From Agromyces ramosus (GTDB taxonomy: Bacteria; Actinomycetota; Actinomycetes; Actinomycetales; Microbacteriaceae), in assembly GCF_030817175.1 (NCBI RefSeq), contig NZ_JAUSYY010000001.1, forward strand, positions 2,356,001 through 2,420,000: DNA of 64,000 nt. The letters run 5' to 3'. This document shows positions 1 through 7,854 of this stretch, piece after piece. Position 1 is the first letter of the stretch. Every line of letters begins with the position of its first letter. Made by a program: the position numbers and the translations under genes. The notes beneath the pieces are model-generated. The model had not been told where the DNA came from. It made no database searches and worked only from the letters and a program-made list of their open reading frames with translations.

Positions 1-1136
1 AGGAGGGCGCCTTCAAGGTCGCCATCACGATCGAGGGAAAGGCACCCGAGGTCTTCGACAACGTGTCGCCGAAGGCGAGCAGTCCCACGTACATCGCCAC
101 CAAGCTCGCCGAGTCCAAGCTCGTGACGGTCACGGTCGACGAGGCGGCCGGGGCCGTGAAGCCGCGCAACGGCTCGTTCGACCTCGTGGTTCCGGAGCCC
201 GTGGAAGAGCCGATCGTGCTCGACAACATCGGGGCGGCGAACTACATCGGCAGCCCAGCCGACCGCACCGGGTTCAGCGGCCTCGAGGAGATCGAGGACG
301 TCACGATGGTGGCGGTGCCCGACCTCATGGCCGCCTTCGAACAGGGCGCCGTCGACCTCGAGACGGTCAAGGCCGTGCAGCTCGCGGTCATCGCGCACTG
401 CGAGCTCATGGGTGATCGTGTCGCGATCCTCGACCCGCCGCCGCAGCTCTCCGCGCAGGAGGCGGGGGAGTGGCGCCGCACCGGCGCCGGCTACGACTCG
501 AAGTTCGCGACCCTCTACTACCCGTGGATCAAGGTGCTCGACCCCGTGTCGGGAACGAACCGGTTCATGCCGCCGTCGGGGCACATCGCCGGCGTGTGGG
601 CGCGCAACGACAACGAGCGTGGCGTGCACAAGGCTCCCGCGAACGAGGTCATCCGCGGCGTCGTCGAGCTGCAGACGCAGCTCACCCGCATCGAGCAGGA
701 GACCCTCAATCCGATCGGTGTGAACGCCCTGCGCACGTTCCCGGGGCGCGGCATCCGCGTCTGGGGTGCCCGCACGCTCTCGAGCGATCCGGCCTGGCGT
801 TACGTCAACATCCGGCGGCTGTTCAACTACCTCGAGAAGTCGATCCTCAACGCGACGCAGTTCGCCGTGTTCGAACCGAACGACCCGGCGCTCTGGGGCA
901 AGCTCAGCCGTTCGATCTCGAGCTTCCTCATCGGCGAGTGGCGCAAGGGCGCCCTCTTCGGCCGCACGCCCGACGAGGCCTTCTACGTGAAGTGCGACGC
1001 CGAGACGAACCCGGCCGACGTGATCGACTCGGGCCAGGTGGTCTGCCAGATCGGCGTCGCCCCGGTGAAGCCGGCCGAGTTCGTGGTGTTCCAGCTCTCG
1101 CAGTTCTCGGGAGGCACGAGCCTCGTCAGCGAATAG
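1..1136 (+). CDS. Contractile tail sheath protein, 3' portion (CIS)
   Basis: Partial gene: the frame is open from base 3 through the window edge, so the GTG at 63 is an internal valine and not the start. The last ~110 residues are the typical sheath C-terminal domain: a helix with LEKSIL, the FEPNDPALW segment, then FLIGEWRKGALFG and a strand-rich end. In this family the sheath surrounds the inner tube and contracts to drive it into a target. It is followed by a tube gene after 48 bases, the usual sheath-tube order of phage-tail-like injection systems. The N-terminal half and any upstream genes (terminator, AAA+ ATPase, DUF4157 protein) lie outside the window. Confidence 0.93.
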   Translation, partial: EGAFKVAITIEGKAPEVFDNVSPKASSPTYIATKLAESKLVTVTVDEAAGAVKPRNGSFDLVVPEPVEEPIVLDNIGAANYIGSPADRTGFSGLEEIEDVTMVAVPDLMAAFEQGAVDLETVKAVQLAVIAHCELMGDRVAILDPPPQLSAQEAGEWRRTGAGYDSKFATLYYPWIKVLDPVSGTNRFMPPSGHIAGVWARNDNERGVHKAPANEVIRGVVELQTQLTRIEQETLNPIGVNALRTFPGRGIRVWGARTLSSDPAWRYVNIRRLFNYLEKSILNATQFAVFEPNDPALWGKLSRSISSFLIGEWRKGALFGRTPDEAFYVKCDAETNPADVIDSGQVVCQIGVAPVKPAEFVVFQLSQFSGGTSLVSE

Positions 1137-1184
1137 CGAACCCACCACCACCGAGCCGCAGGGCACCCATACGAGGAGGACATC

Positions 1185-1628
1185 ATGCCACTGGATCCAT
1201 TCGACTCAGCACCGGCGAACGCGTTCATCGTCACGATCGACGGCATCGAGATCCCGAAGGTCGTCGAGGTCTCGGGGCTGAAGAACGAGGTCGACAAGAT
1301 CGAGCTCAAGCAGCAGACGAGCGACGGCAAGTACATCGTGCGCCAGCTGATCGGGCGCGCCAAGCCGGGGGAGTTCACCGTCACGCGCGGCCTCACCGAC
1401 TCGAAGACCGTCACCGACTGGCTGAAGGTCGTCATGGAGGGCGACGTCGCCGGAGCGCGCAAGACCGCGTCGGTGGCGCTGCTCGACTACAAGGGCGAGA
1501 CCATCAAGACGTACGAGTTCATGAACTGCTGGGTGCGCAGCGTCGAGCTGAACTCGCTGAAGGCGGGCGCGGCCGAGCAGGCCACCGAGAAGTTCGTCGT
1601 CTGCTTCGACGAGTCGACGGTGAAGTGA
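1185..1628 (+). CDS. Contractile injection system inner tube protein (T4 gp19-like)
   Basis: A 147-residue protein of the size and sequence type of phage/CIS tube proteins: N-terminal DPFDSAPANAFIV, central VSGLKNEVDKIE and KPGEFTVTRG, ending in an FVVCFDES strand. Tube protomers stack as hexameric rings inside the sheath and carry effectors. A GAGGAG ribosome site lies 6-11 bases before the ATG. The stop overlaps the next start (TGATG), so translation of the next gene is probably coupled. A second, divergent tube-like gene at 4374 probably forms the ring that joins the tube to the baseplate. Confidence 0.92.
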   Translation: MPLDPFDSAPANAFIVTIDGIEIPKVVEVSGLKNEVDKIELKQQTSDGKYIVRQLIGRAKPGEFTVTRGLTDSKTVTDWLKVVMEGDVAGARKTASVALLDYKGETIKTYEFMNCWVRSVELNSLKAGAAEQATEKFVVCFDESTVK

Positions 1629-2059
1629 TGCAGCGCGTCATCGCCACCCGCGCGAGCTCCGACGCGCCCGGGCAGGGCGATGACGGCGCGATGCGCACGG
1701 AGTTCGCGTTCGAGCTGCCGCGCGGCTACCTCGGTCCCGACGGCACGGTGCATCGCCGCGGCGTCATGCGGCTCGCGACGGCGCGCGACGAGCTGCTGCC
1801 GCTCTACGACGCGCGGGTGCAGGAGAACGCCGCCTACACGACCGTCGTGCTGCTCGGCCGGGTGATCACCTCGCTCGGCACGCTCGGCTCGGTCGACGGC
1901 TCGGTGATCGAGAACATGTTCGCGTCGGATGTCGCGTTCCTGCAGGACTTCTACCGCCGGATCAACGCCGAGGGGCACACCCGCATCGCGGTGACGTGCC
2001 CCGAGTGCTCGCACCGGTTCACGGCCGATCTCGCGGGCGGGCGCCTGGGGGAATCATGA
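1628..2059 (+). CDS. CIS tail assembly protein
   Basis: A 143-residue protein beginning at the ATG that overlaps the preceding stop codon. The frame is open far upstream, but that part lies inside the sheath gene and reads as arginine-rich antisense-like sequence. The core (FELPRGYLGPDGTVHRRGVMRLATA) matches the short assembly proteins that sit after the tube gene in many phage-tail-like clusters. The C-terminus carries a CPEC pair followed by SHRF, half of a possible zinc-binding knuckle. The role is inferred from context and family resemblance: an assembly or chaperone factor in the cytoplasm. Confidence 0.75.
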   Translation: MQRVIATRASSDAPGQGDDGAMRTEFAFELPRGYLGPDGTVHRRGVMRLATARDELLPLYDARVQENAAYTTVVLLGRVITSLGTLGSVDGSVIENMFASDVAFLQDFYRRINAEGHTRIAVTCPECSHRFTADLAGGRLGES

Positions 2060-2214
2060 CGTACGCGGCCGACCGAATCCATGAGGAGGTCGCGTACGTC
2101 GCCTATCACTTCCACTGGTCGCTCGACGACATCCTCGACATGGAGCACGCGGAGCGACTCCGCTACGTGCACGAGATCGCCGCGATCAACACCCGGTTGT
2201 CCGAAGGGGGCTGA
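2056..2214 (+). CDS. Small CIS-cluster protein (DUF6760-like)
   Basis: A 52-residue protein that starts at an ATGA overlap with the preceding gene. It is acidic and aromatic-rich (HEEVAYVAYHFHWSLDDILDM), with a helix-rich pattern and no signal or membrane segment. It resembles the very short proteins (DUF6760 type) found between the tail-assembly gene and the baseplate genes of CIS and phage tail loci. In that position phages often encode small assembly-chaperone products, so a chaperone role is plausible but not shown. Tight coupling on both sides supports it being a real gene. Confidence 0.72.
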   Translation: MTYAADRIHEEVAYVAYHFHWSLDDILDMEHAERLRYVHEIAAINTRLSEGG

Positions 2215-2217
2215 GCC

Positions 2218-4353
2218 GTGCGGTGGCCCTGGCAACGACCCGAGCGGCCGGTGACGGATGCCCCGGCGCCGACGCGGCCCGCGGGCTGGGCGTTCCTCCC
2301 GCCGCTGCAACGGCAGGTGGCGGATGCCCCGCCGGCGACGCTGCGTCCGGCCTTCGTGTCGACGCTGCCGACGCGCGCGGTGCCCGCGTCGCTCGGATCG
2401 ATGGGCCACCTCGTCGACGACACGGCGCCGTCGGGCACGGTCGCGGTCGACGACCGCACGCTCGGCATTCCCGTGCAGCGCGCCGTCGCGACCGACCTGA
2501 CGCTGTTGCCGCGCCCCGTGACCGCTGCGCCGGTTCGCCCGGTCGCCCAGCGTGTCGACGACTCCGCATCGCTCGACTCGCCCGTTGCGTCGCCGATGGC
2601 CGATCCCGAGGTCGAGGCGGTTCCGGATGCCACCGCGCCCGCGCTCGCCGCAGAACCCGCCGAGTCGGTGCCGACGCTCGCGGACGGGCTGCCGACCGCG
2701 GCGGATCCCGCGTCGCCGAGGCGCAGCGCGTCGGCTGCCCCGCCATCCTCATCGCTGCCTCCAGGCGCACCGTCGACGACGCCGCAGCGTGACGCGCCGG
2801 CGCCGTTCGTGCGCCCGACGTTGCAGCGCTCCTCCGCGGACTCGCCGCCGATCGCCCGAGCGGCGGCGTCGCCATCCGTCACGCTCGCGTCGTCGCCGAG
2901 CTCGATTCGCCGGCCGGGCCTCGGGGCGCCGCTCCCGCCGCGGTCCCTGCAGCGGTCGACCGAGGTTCCCTCGGCGGCCGGAGCGGCCGTCGGGCCGTCG
3001 GTCGGCCCGCGCGAGGCGGCACGTCGCGAGCCGACTCCCGCGGATTCGTCGCGCGAGCCGGAGCACCCCGCCGACTCGGCGGCCGCGCCCGAGCAGACCG
3101 TCGAGTCGCCGGCGGGGTCGGTGCAGCGCGAGCGCGAGGAGCCGGGGCGGGCGCCCCTCCTCGGTACGTCGCCACTCGAGTCGCCGCTCGGATCCGCGGC
3201 GGAGGCGCCGTTCGGCGATCATGCGCGCGATGGCGGGCGTCCGGAGTCGTCGGGCTCGCACCCGCAGGCCGGCCCGGCCCCGGTGCCGCCCGCACCCGCG
3301 CTCCCGGTCGCCGTGCAGCGCGCTCTCGACGGCGACACTCGCGCCGACACCGACGTGGTCGACGCGTACGCGCAGACCGAGGCGGCGGACAGCGGCCCCG
3401 ACGTGGTCGTCGACACCACGACGGCCGCATCCGCCGCATCCGCCGGCCCGACGAGCACCGGCGGCAGTGATCGGTCGACGGGGCTGCCGGGACTCTCGTC
3501 GTCCTCGCCCGTGCAGCGAACGGTGCCGCTCTTCGGCGTGCAACGGCTCACGCCGTCGATCAGCGCGCCGTCGCACGTCCCTGCGCGGCGGGTCGTGGTG
3601 GCCCGTGCCCTTGCGCCCGAACCGCCGCCGGTCGCCGCGCACGCCCCTGCCTGGAACGCGTCGGGCGCCGCCCGCACGTCGTCGTCGACGGCAGGGGCAG
3701 CGGGCGACGCGAACACCGCGACCGGGTGGACGCAGGCCGCGCCCGACACGACGTCGGCCGCGCACACCGGCGCCGGCGCGGATCTCAGCCTCGGATGGCC
3801 GCCGGCCGAGGCATCCGTCTCCCGTCTCGTCGAGGCGCCGAGCATCGGCCGCGGCGACCCGGAGCCTCCGGCCGGCTTGGCGAGCACGCAGCGTCGAGGT
3901 GCCGTCGCAGCCCTGCAGCGTGCGGAGTCGACCGCGCCGGTCGGGTCGCTCGCATCCAGGTCGTCGGCCACCACGACCGCGGCATCCGACGCCGCGATGC
4001 CCGTCGTGTCGAGGCAGCGCGTCGAGCAGGCGGCGCTCCCGCGGATGCCGCTCGCCGCCGCGTCACCCGGCATGGACGTCGTGCAGCGCGCGATCGACGC
4101 GACGGTGCAGCGTGCCGAGACGGCGACCCCCGTCTCCGAGGCGCCGGTGGAACCCGCCGAGCCCGAGGCATCCGTCGCCGAACCGGGCAGCACGGGCGGG
4201 GCGCACACCTCGGTGGCGCCCGCACCGCCCGCGCCCGCCGGCGAGAACGTCGAGCAGCTCGCGCGCAAGCTCTACGGCCCGCTCGTGCGCCGGATCAAGG
4301 CCGAACTGCTGCTCGATCGTGAACGCCGCGGCATCCGGATCGATGGAATCTGA
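2218..4353 (+). CDS. CIS-associated low-complexity protein with VQR/LQR repeats
   Basis: GTG start three bases after the previous stop; 711 residues. Residues ~1-670 are Ala/Pro/Ser/Thr-rich and probably disordered, punctuated by about a dozen short VQR, LQR or AQR tripeptides (for example AVQRALDG, VVQRAIDATVQRAE). The last ~37 residues form a conserved-looking charged helix, from NVEQLARKLYGPL to RRIKAELLLDRERRG. VQR-type repeats also mark the DUF4157 eCIS-core proteins, but I see no HExxH protease motif here. The function is unknown. Position inside the structural operon suggests a scaffold, tape or cargo-linked protein, with the C-terminal helix as a docking element. Confidence 0.8.
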   Translation: MRWPWQRPERPVTDAPAPTRPAGWAFLPPLQRQVADAPPATLRPAFVSTLPTRAVPASLGSMGHLVDDTAPSGTVAVDDRTLGIPVQRAVATDLTLLPRPVTAAPVRPVAQRVDDSASLDSPVASPMADPEVEAVPDATAPALAAEPAESVPTLADGLPTAADPASPRRSASAAPPSSSLPPGAPSTTPQRDAPAPFVRPTLQRSSADSPPIARAAASPSVTLASSPSSIRRPGLGAPLPPRSLQRSTEVPSAAGAAVGPSVGPREAARREPTPADSSREPEHPADSAAAPEQTVESPAGSVQREREEPGRAPLLGTSPLESPLGSAAEAPFGDHARDGGRPESSGSHPQAGPAPVPPAPALPVAVQRALDGDTRADTDVVDAYAQTEAADSGPDVVVDTTTAASAASAGPTSTGGSDRSTGLPGLSSSSPVQRTVPLFGVQRLTPSISAPSHVPARRVVVARALAPEPPPVAAHAPAWNASGAARTSSSTAGAAGDANTATGWTQAAPDTTSAAHTGAGADLSLGWPPAEASVSRLVEAPSIGRGDPEPPAGLASTQRRGAVAALQRAESTAPVGSLASRSSATTTAASDAAMPVVSRQRVEQAALPRMPLAAASPGMDVVQRAIDATVQRAETATPVSEAPVEPAEPEASVAEPGSTGGAHTSVAPAPPAPAGENVEQLARKLYGPLVRRIKAELLLDRERRGIRIDGI

Positions 4354-4373
4354 ACTGCGAAGGGGGACCGGAC

Positions 4374-4817
4374 ATGCTCACCGACACCGAGATCGCCGTC
4401 AGCGTGCACTACCTCGTGCACCTCGACGACGAGGCGCTCGGCGACTTCGCGAGCTGCGAGGGGCTCGGCGTGGAGGTCGTGCTCGAAACGCGTGAGGAGG
4501 GCGGCAACAACGGATTCGTCTGGCAGTTCCCGACCCGCCTGAAGTACCCGAACATCAAGCTCTCGCGGCCGGTGGCGAAGGAGACGGCCGACAAGATCCT
4601 GAACTGGGTGGTCGCCGCCGCGTCGGGAACGACCCGCGGCACCGGCCACATCAAGGCGATGACGGCCGCCGGCGAGACCGTCGCGGTCTACGACCTGCAC
4701 GACGTCGTGCCGGTGCGGTGGACCGGGCCGTCGTTCACGCCCGACCAGCCGAAGGTGCTCACCGAGACGCTCGAGATCGCGCACCACGGCTTCGTGAAGA
4801 CCGGCAGCGAGTACTGA
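4374..4817 (+). CDS. CIS second tube-type protein (gp19-like)
   Basis: 147 residues, the same length as the tube protein at 1185 but divergent in sequence: VHYLVHLDDEALGDFASCEGLGVEVV at the start, then a basic central FPTRLKYPNIKLSRPV and a strand-rich C-terminus. It is a member of the phage tail tube (T4 gp19) family. In CIS loci a second tube-like gene located just before the LysM baseplate gene normally makes the first ring between baseplate and tube. A purine-rich ribosome site (GAAGGGGGA) precedes the ATG. Confidence 0.9.
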   Translation: MLTDTEIAVSVHYLVHLDDEALGDFASCEGLGVEVVLETREEGGNNGFVWQFPTRLKYPNIKLSRPVAKETADKILNWVVAAASGTTRGTGHIKAMTAAGETVAVYDLHDVVPVRWTGPSFTPDQPKVLTETLEIAHHGFVKTGSEY

Positions 4818-4827
4818 GGCGATCACG

Positions 4828-5589
4828 ATGCCCATCACCTCCACCGCCTCCGACACGACGAAGCTCGTGCACGCCGCCATCGAGGTGCACGAGCCCGGCG
4901 AGAAGCCCGGCAAGGCCGGCGCGCTCCTCGAGACGATCGAGTTCCAGCTGAACCCGAAGGAGCTCACCGTCGCGAAGTCCGCGAAGTGGGAGAGCAAGAA
5001 CCAGAAGAAGGCCGAGTCGGCGCCGCCCGCGAGCTACCAGGGTCCCGATCCGCAGAAGATGACCGTCGAGATGTACTTCGACGAGACGCGCAGCCACGAC
5101 GGCAGCGTCGTCGCGCGGGTCGAGGCGCTGCTCGCGACGACCGCGCCCACGGCGAAGTCGACGAGCACCAAGAAGCCCTCGGCGCCCTGGGTCGTGTTCA
5201 AGTGGGGACTCTTCACGGGATTCACCGGGTACGTCAAGAGCGTCTCGGCGAAGTACACGCTGTTCTCGCCCGACGGCACCCCGCTCCGCGCCGTGTGCAC
5301 CGTCGCGCTCGAGGAGCTCGCGAGCGAACAGGGCAAGCAGAACCCCACCTCGGGCGGCCTGCAGCCGCGCAACGCGCACACCCTGAGCGAGGGCGACACC
5401 CTGCCCGCGATCGCCTACCGCGAATACGGCAACGCCGCACTCTGGCGATCGCTCGCCGAGGTCAACGGCGTCGACGATCCGTTGCGGCTGCGGCCCGGCG
5501 ACACGATCCTGATCCCGGCCCCCGACGAGCTCGCCGACGCGAACGGCCGCGAGCTCGCCCGCAAGGAGGTGGCCCGTGCCCTCAACTGA
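4828..5589 (+). CDS. LysM-domain baseplate protein (Afp7-like)
   Basis: 253 residues. The N-terminal ~160 residues are a beta-rich domain (FQLNPKELTVAKSAKWES, MTVEMYFDET) typical of CIS inner-baseplate proteins. Residues ~184-234 are a LysM fold (LSEGDTLPAIAYREYGN ... LRPGDTILIP). In tail-like particles this protein plugs the spike into the tube end; the LysM module is structural and is not a cell-wall targeting signal here, since there is no signal peptide. Its 3' end overlaps the spike gene by 14 bases. Confidence 0.9.
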   Translation: MPITSTASDTTKLVHAAIEVHEPGEKPGKAGALLETIEFQLNPKELTVAKSAKWESKNQKKAESAPPASYQGPDPQKMTVEMYFDETRSHDGSVVARVEALLATTAPTAKSTSTKKPSAPWVVFKWGLFTGFTGYVKSVSAKYTLFSPDGTPLRAVCTVALEELASEQGKQNPTSGGLQPRNAHTLSEGDTLPAIAYREYGNAALWRSLAEVNGVDDPLRLRPGDTILIPAPDELADANGRELARKEVARALN

Positions 5590-7429
5590 GACCTACACGA
5601 GCCTCCTGCTCGTCGCCGTGAACGGCAGCCCGCTGGCCCCCGAGGTGGCGGGGCTGCTCGAGCGCAGCCGGGTCACGGATGCCGCGAACCTGCCCGACTC
5701 GTTCGAGCTCGAGTTCGTCGACGCCGCCGGCATCGTGCTCGAACGGGGCGGGTTCAGCATCGGGGCATCCGTCACCCTCAGCGTCTCGGAGAACGGCACG
5801 CAGGGTCCGCAGAAGCTCCTCGACGCCGAGGTCACGGCGCTCGACCGGGAGGACGTCGGCGGGGAGCTGCGCACCCGGGTGCGCGGGCTCGACCGCTCGC
5901 ACCGGCTGTTCCGCGGGCGGCGGGTCGCCGCCTACCTCGACAGCACTCCCTCGGACATCGTCAGGACCGTGGCCCAGCGGGCGAGCATCAGGGTGAGCCG
6001 CGTCGAGGCGCCGTCGCAGATCATGAAGCAGGTCACGCAGGACAACGTGAGCGACTGGGCGTTCCTCAAGCGCCTCGCCGATGCGAACGGCTGCGTCTTC
6101 TCACTCGGCGAGCAGGGCCTCGACTTCGGGCCGCCGACGGAGGCGTCGACCGCCGCCGGCCAGGGCGGCGCCCGAGACGACCCCGTCGTCATCGAGCACG
6201 GACGCAACACCCTCTACCTGCACGCCACGGTCACGAGCGCCGAGCAGGTCGCCGAGGTGGAGGTGCGCGGCTGGGACGTCGCCCAGAAGGCCAAGGTCGT
6301 CTCGGTGGCCCCGGCGAAGACCCTCACCGCGCAGCTGCCGGAGACCGACCCCGTGAAGGTCGCCGGCGCGTTCCCGAGCCCGCGCTACGTGAGCCCGACC
6401 GGAACCGGCACGCAGCAGTCACAGGACGACCGCGCCACGTCGCTCGCGGGGCGCATCGCCGGCGGCTTCGCCGAGATCGAGGCGCAGCTGCTCGGCAACT
6501 CCCGCATCCGCTCGGGCACCGCGGTGCGACTCTCGGGGTTCGGCACGCCGTTCGACGGTCGCTACACGGTCACCGAGTCGAAGCACGACTTCAGCAGCGA
6601 GCAGGGGTACACGACGAGCGTGACCGTCAGCGACGCATCCGACCGCTCGCTCTTCGGCCTCGGAACCGGGCCGCACGCCGCGCACCGGGCACCGCCCATG
6701 GAGGGCGTCGCTGTCGCGATCGTCAGCGACATCGACGCGTCGCAGGATGCCCAGCATCGTGAGGGTCGGGTGCGGCTCGCGTTCCCCTGGCTGTCGGACG
6801 ACTACGTGAGCGGCTGGGCGCGGGTCGTGCAGCTCGGCGCGGGAGCCGAGCGGGGCACCGTCGTGATGCCCGAGGTCGGCGACGAGGTGCTCGTCGCGTT
6901 CGAAGGCGGGCAGTTCGACCGGCCCTACGTGCTCGGCGGCCTCTACAACGGCAAGGACCAGCCGAAGGGCGGCTGGCCGCAGTTCATCGAGAACGGCGAG
7001 GTCGTGCGCCGCAGCTTCACCTCGCGCACCGGGATGGTCGTCGAGTTCCTCGAGAAATCCGGCGAGGAGCTGCTGCGGGTCTCGACGAACGAGGGCGCAC
7101 AGCACGTCACGCTCACCCAGAACGGCGACAAGGGCATCCAGATCATCGCCGAAGGACCCGTCGCCGTCACCGCGAAGCGCGACGCCACGATCACGACCGA
7201 GGCCAACGCCACGATCGCCGCCGACCAGGGCACGCTCAAGCTGCAGGCGATGAAGATCGAGCTCGCCGCGACGAGCGACCTCACGATCTCCGGAGCGAAC
7301 GTCAAGGTCTCGGGCGACCTGGGCGTCGACGTGGCGGGGGCGAACGTCGCCGTCAAGGGCACCGCGAGCGCCGAGCTCTCGTCGTCGGGCATGGCGGTCG
7401 TCAAGGGCAGTCTCGTGAAGATCAACTGA
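5576..7429 (+). CDS. VgrG-like spike protein of the CIS
   Basis: 617 residues from a GTG with an AAGGAGG ribosome site inside the preceding gene. Residues ~1-340 resemble the phage late-control protein D/gp27 fold. Residues ~375-460 are the gp5-type OB fold (EGRVRLAFPWLSDDYVSGWARV ends with VGDEVLVAF and YVLGGLYNGKDQP). Residues ~505-617 form short repeated strands (ATITTEANATIAADQG and similar) expected for the beta-helical needle. This is the central spike that is pushed through the target membrane. No extra C-terminal toxin domain is visible. I see no separate PAAR tip gene in the window. Confidence 0.93.
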   Translation: MPSTETYTSLLLVAVNGSPLAPEVAGLLERSRVTDAANLPDSFELEFVDAAGIVLERGGFSIGASVTLSVSENGTQGPQKLLDAEVTALDREDVGGELRTRVRGLDRSHRLFRGRRVAAYLDSTPSDIVRTVAQRASIRVSRVEAPSQIMKQVTQDNVSDWAFLKRLADANGCVFSLGEQGLDFGPPTEASTAAGQGGARDDPVVIEHGRNTLYLHATVTSAEQVAEVEVRGWDVAQKAKVVSVAPAKTLTAQLPETDPVKVAGAFPSPRYVSPTGTGTQQSQDDRATSLAGRIAGGFAEIEAQLLGNSRIRSGTAVRLSGFGTPFDGRYTVTESKHDFSSEQGYTTSVTVSDASDRSLFGLGTGPHAAHRAPPMEGVAVAIVSDIDASQDAQHREGRVRLAFPWLSDDYVSGWARVVQLGAGAERGTVVMPEVGDEVLVAFEGGQFDRPYVLGGLYNGKDQPKGGWPQFIENGEVVRRSFTSRTGMVVEFLEKSGEELLRVSTNEGAQHVTLTQNGDKGIQIIAEGPVAVTAKRDATITTEANATIAADQGTLKLQAMKIELAATSDLTISGANVKVSGDLGVDVAGANVAVKGTASAELSSSGMAVVKGSLVKIN

Positions 7430-7440
7430 GGAGTGAGCGG

Positions 7441-7854
7441 ATGTCACAGGAGTTCGTCGGGCGAGGCTGGTCGTTCCCCGTGCGCGCGGACGCGACCGGC
7501 CGAATCGCGCTGTCCTCCGACGAGCACGAGATCGAGGAGAGCATCCGGCTCATCCTCGCGACGGCGCCCGGCGAACGGCCGATGCGGCCCGAGTTCGGGT
7601 GCGCCGTGCACGACTACGTGTTCGCACCGGCGGATGCCACGACGGCGGGCGCCATCGGCGACGCCGTGCGCACCTCGCTGCGGTTCTGGGAGCCGCGCAT
7701 CGACGTGACCGGCGTCGCCGTGACCTTCGACGCGGTCGACGAGGGGATCCTGCTCATCGACGTCGGCTACCGCATCCGCGGCGGCAACGACCCGCGCAAC
7801 CTCGTCTTCCCGTTCTACGTGATCCCCAACCGCGAGCAGGAAGGAACACCATGA
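7441..7854 (+). CDS. Baseplate wedge protein, GPW/gp25 family
   Basis: 137 residues with the hallmark gp25 pattern: FVGRGWSFPV at the start, a central helix (EIEESIRLILATAPGERPMRPEFGC) and the terminal PRNLVFPFYV strand. gp25-type proteins nucleate sheath polymerisation at the baseplate. A GAGGAGTGAG ribosome site precedes the ATG, and the stop overlaps the next start (ATGA), so it is coupled to the large baseplate gene. Confidence 0.95.
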   Translation: MSQEFVGRGWSFPVRADATGRIALSSDEHEIEESIRLILATAPGERPMRPEFGCAVHDYVFAPADATTAGAIGDAVRTSLRFWEPRIDVTGVAVTFDAVDEGILLIDVGYRIRGGNDPRNLVFPFYVIPNREQEGTP

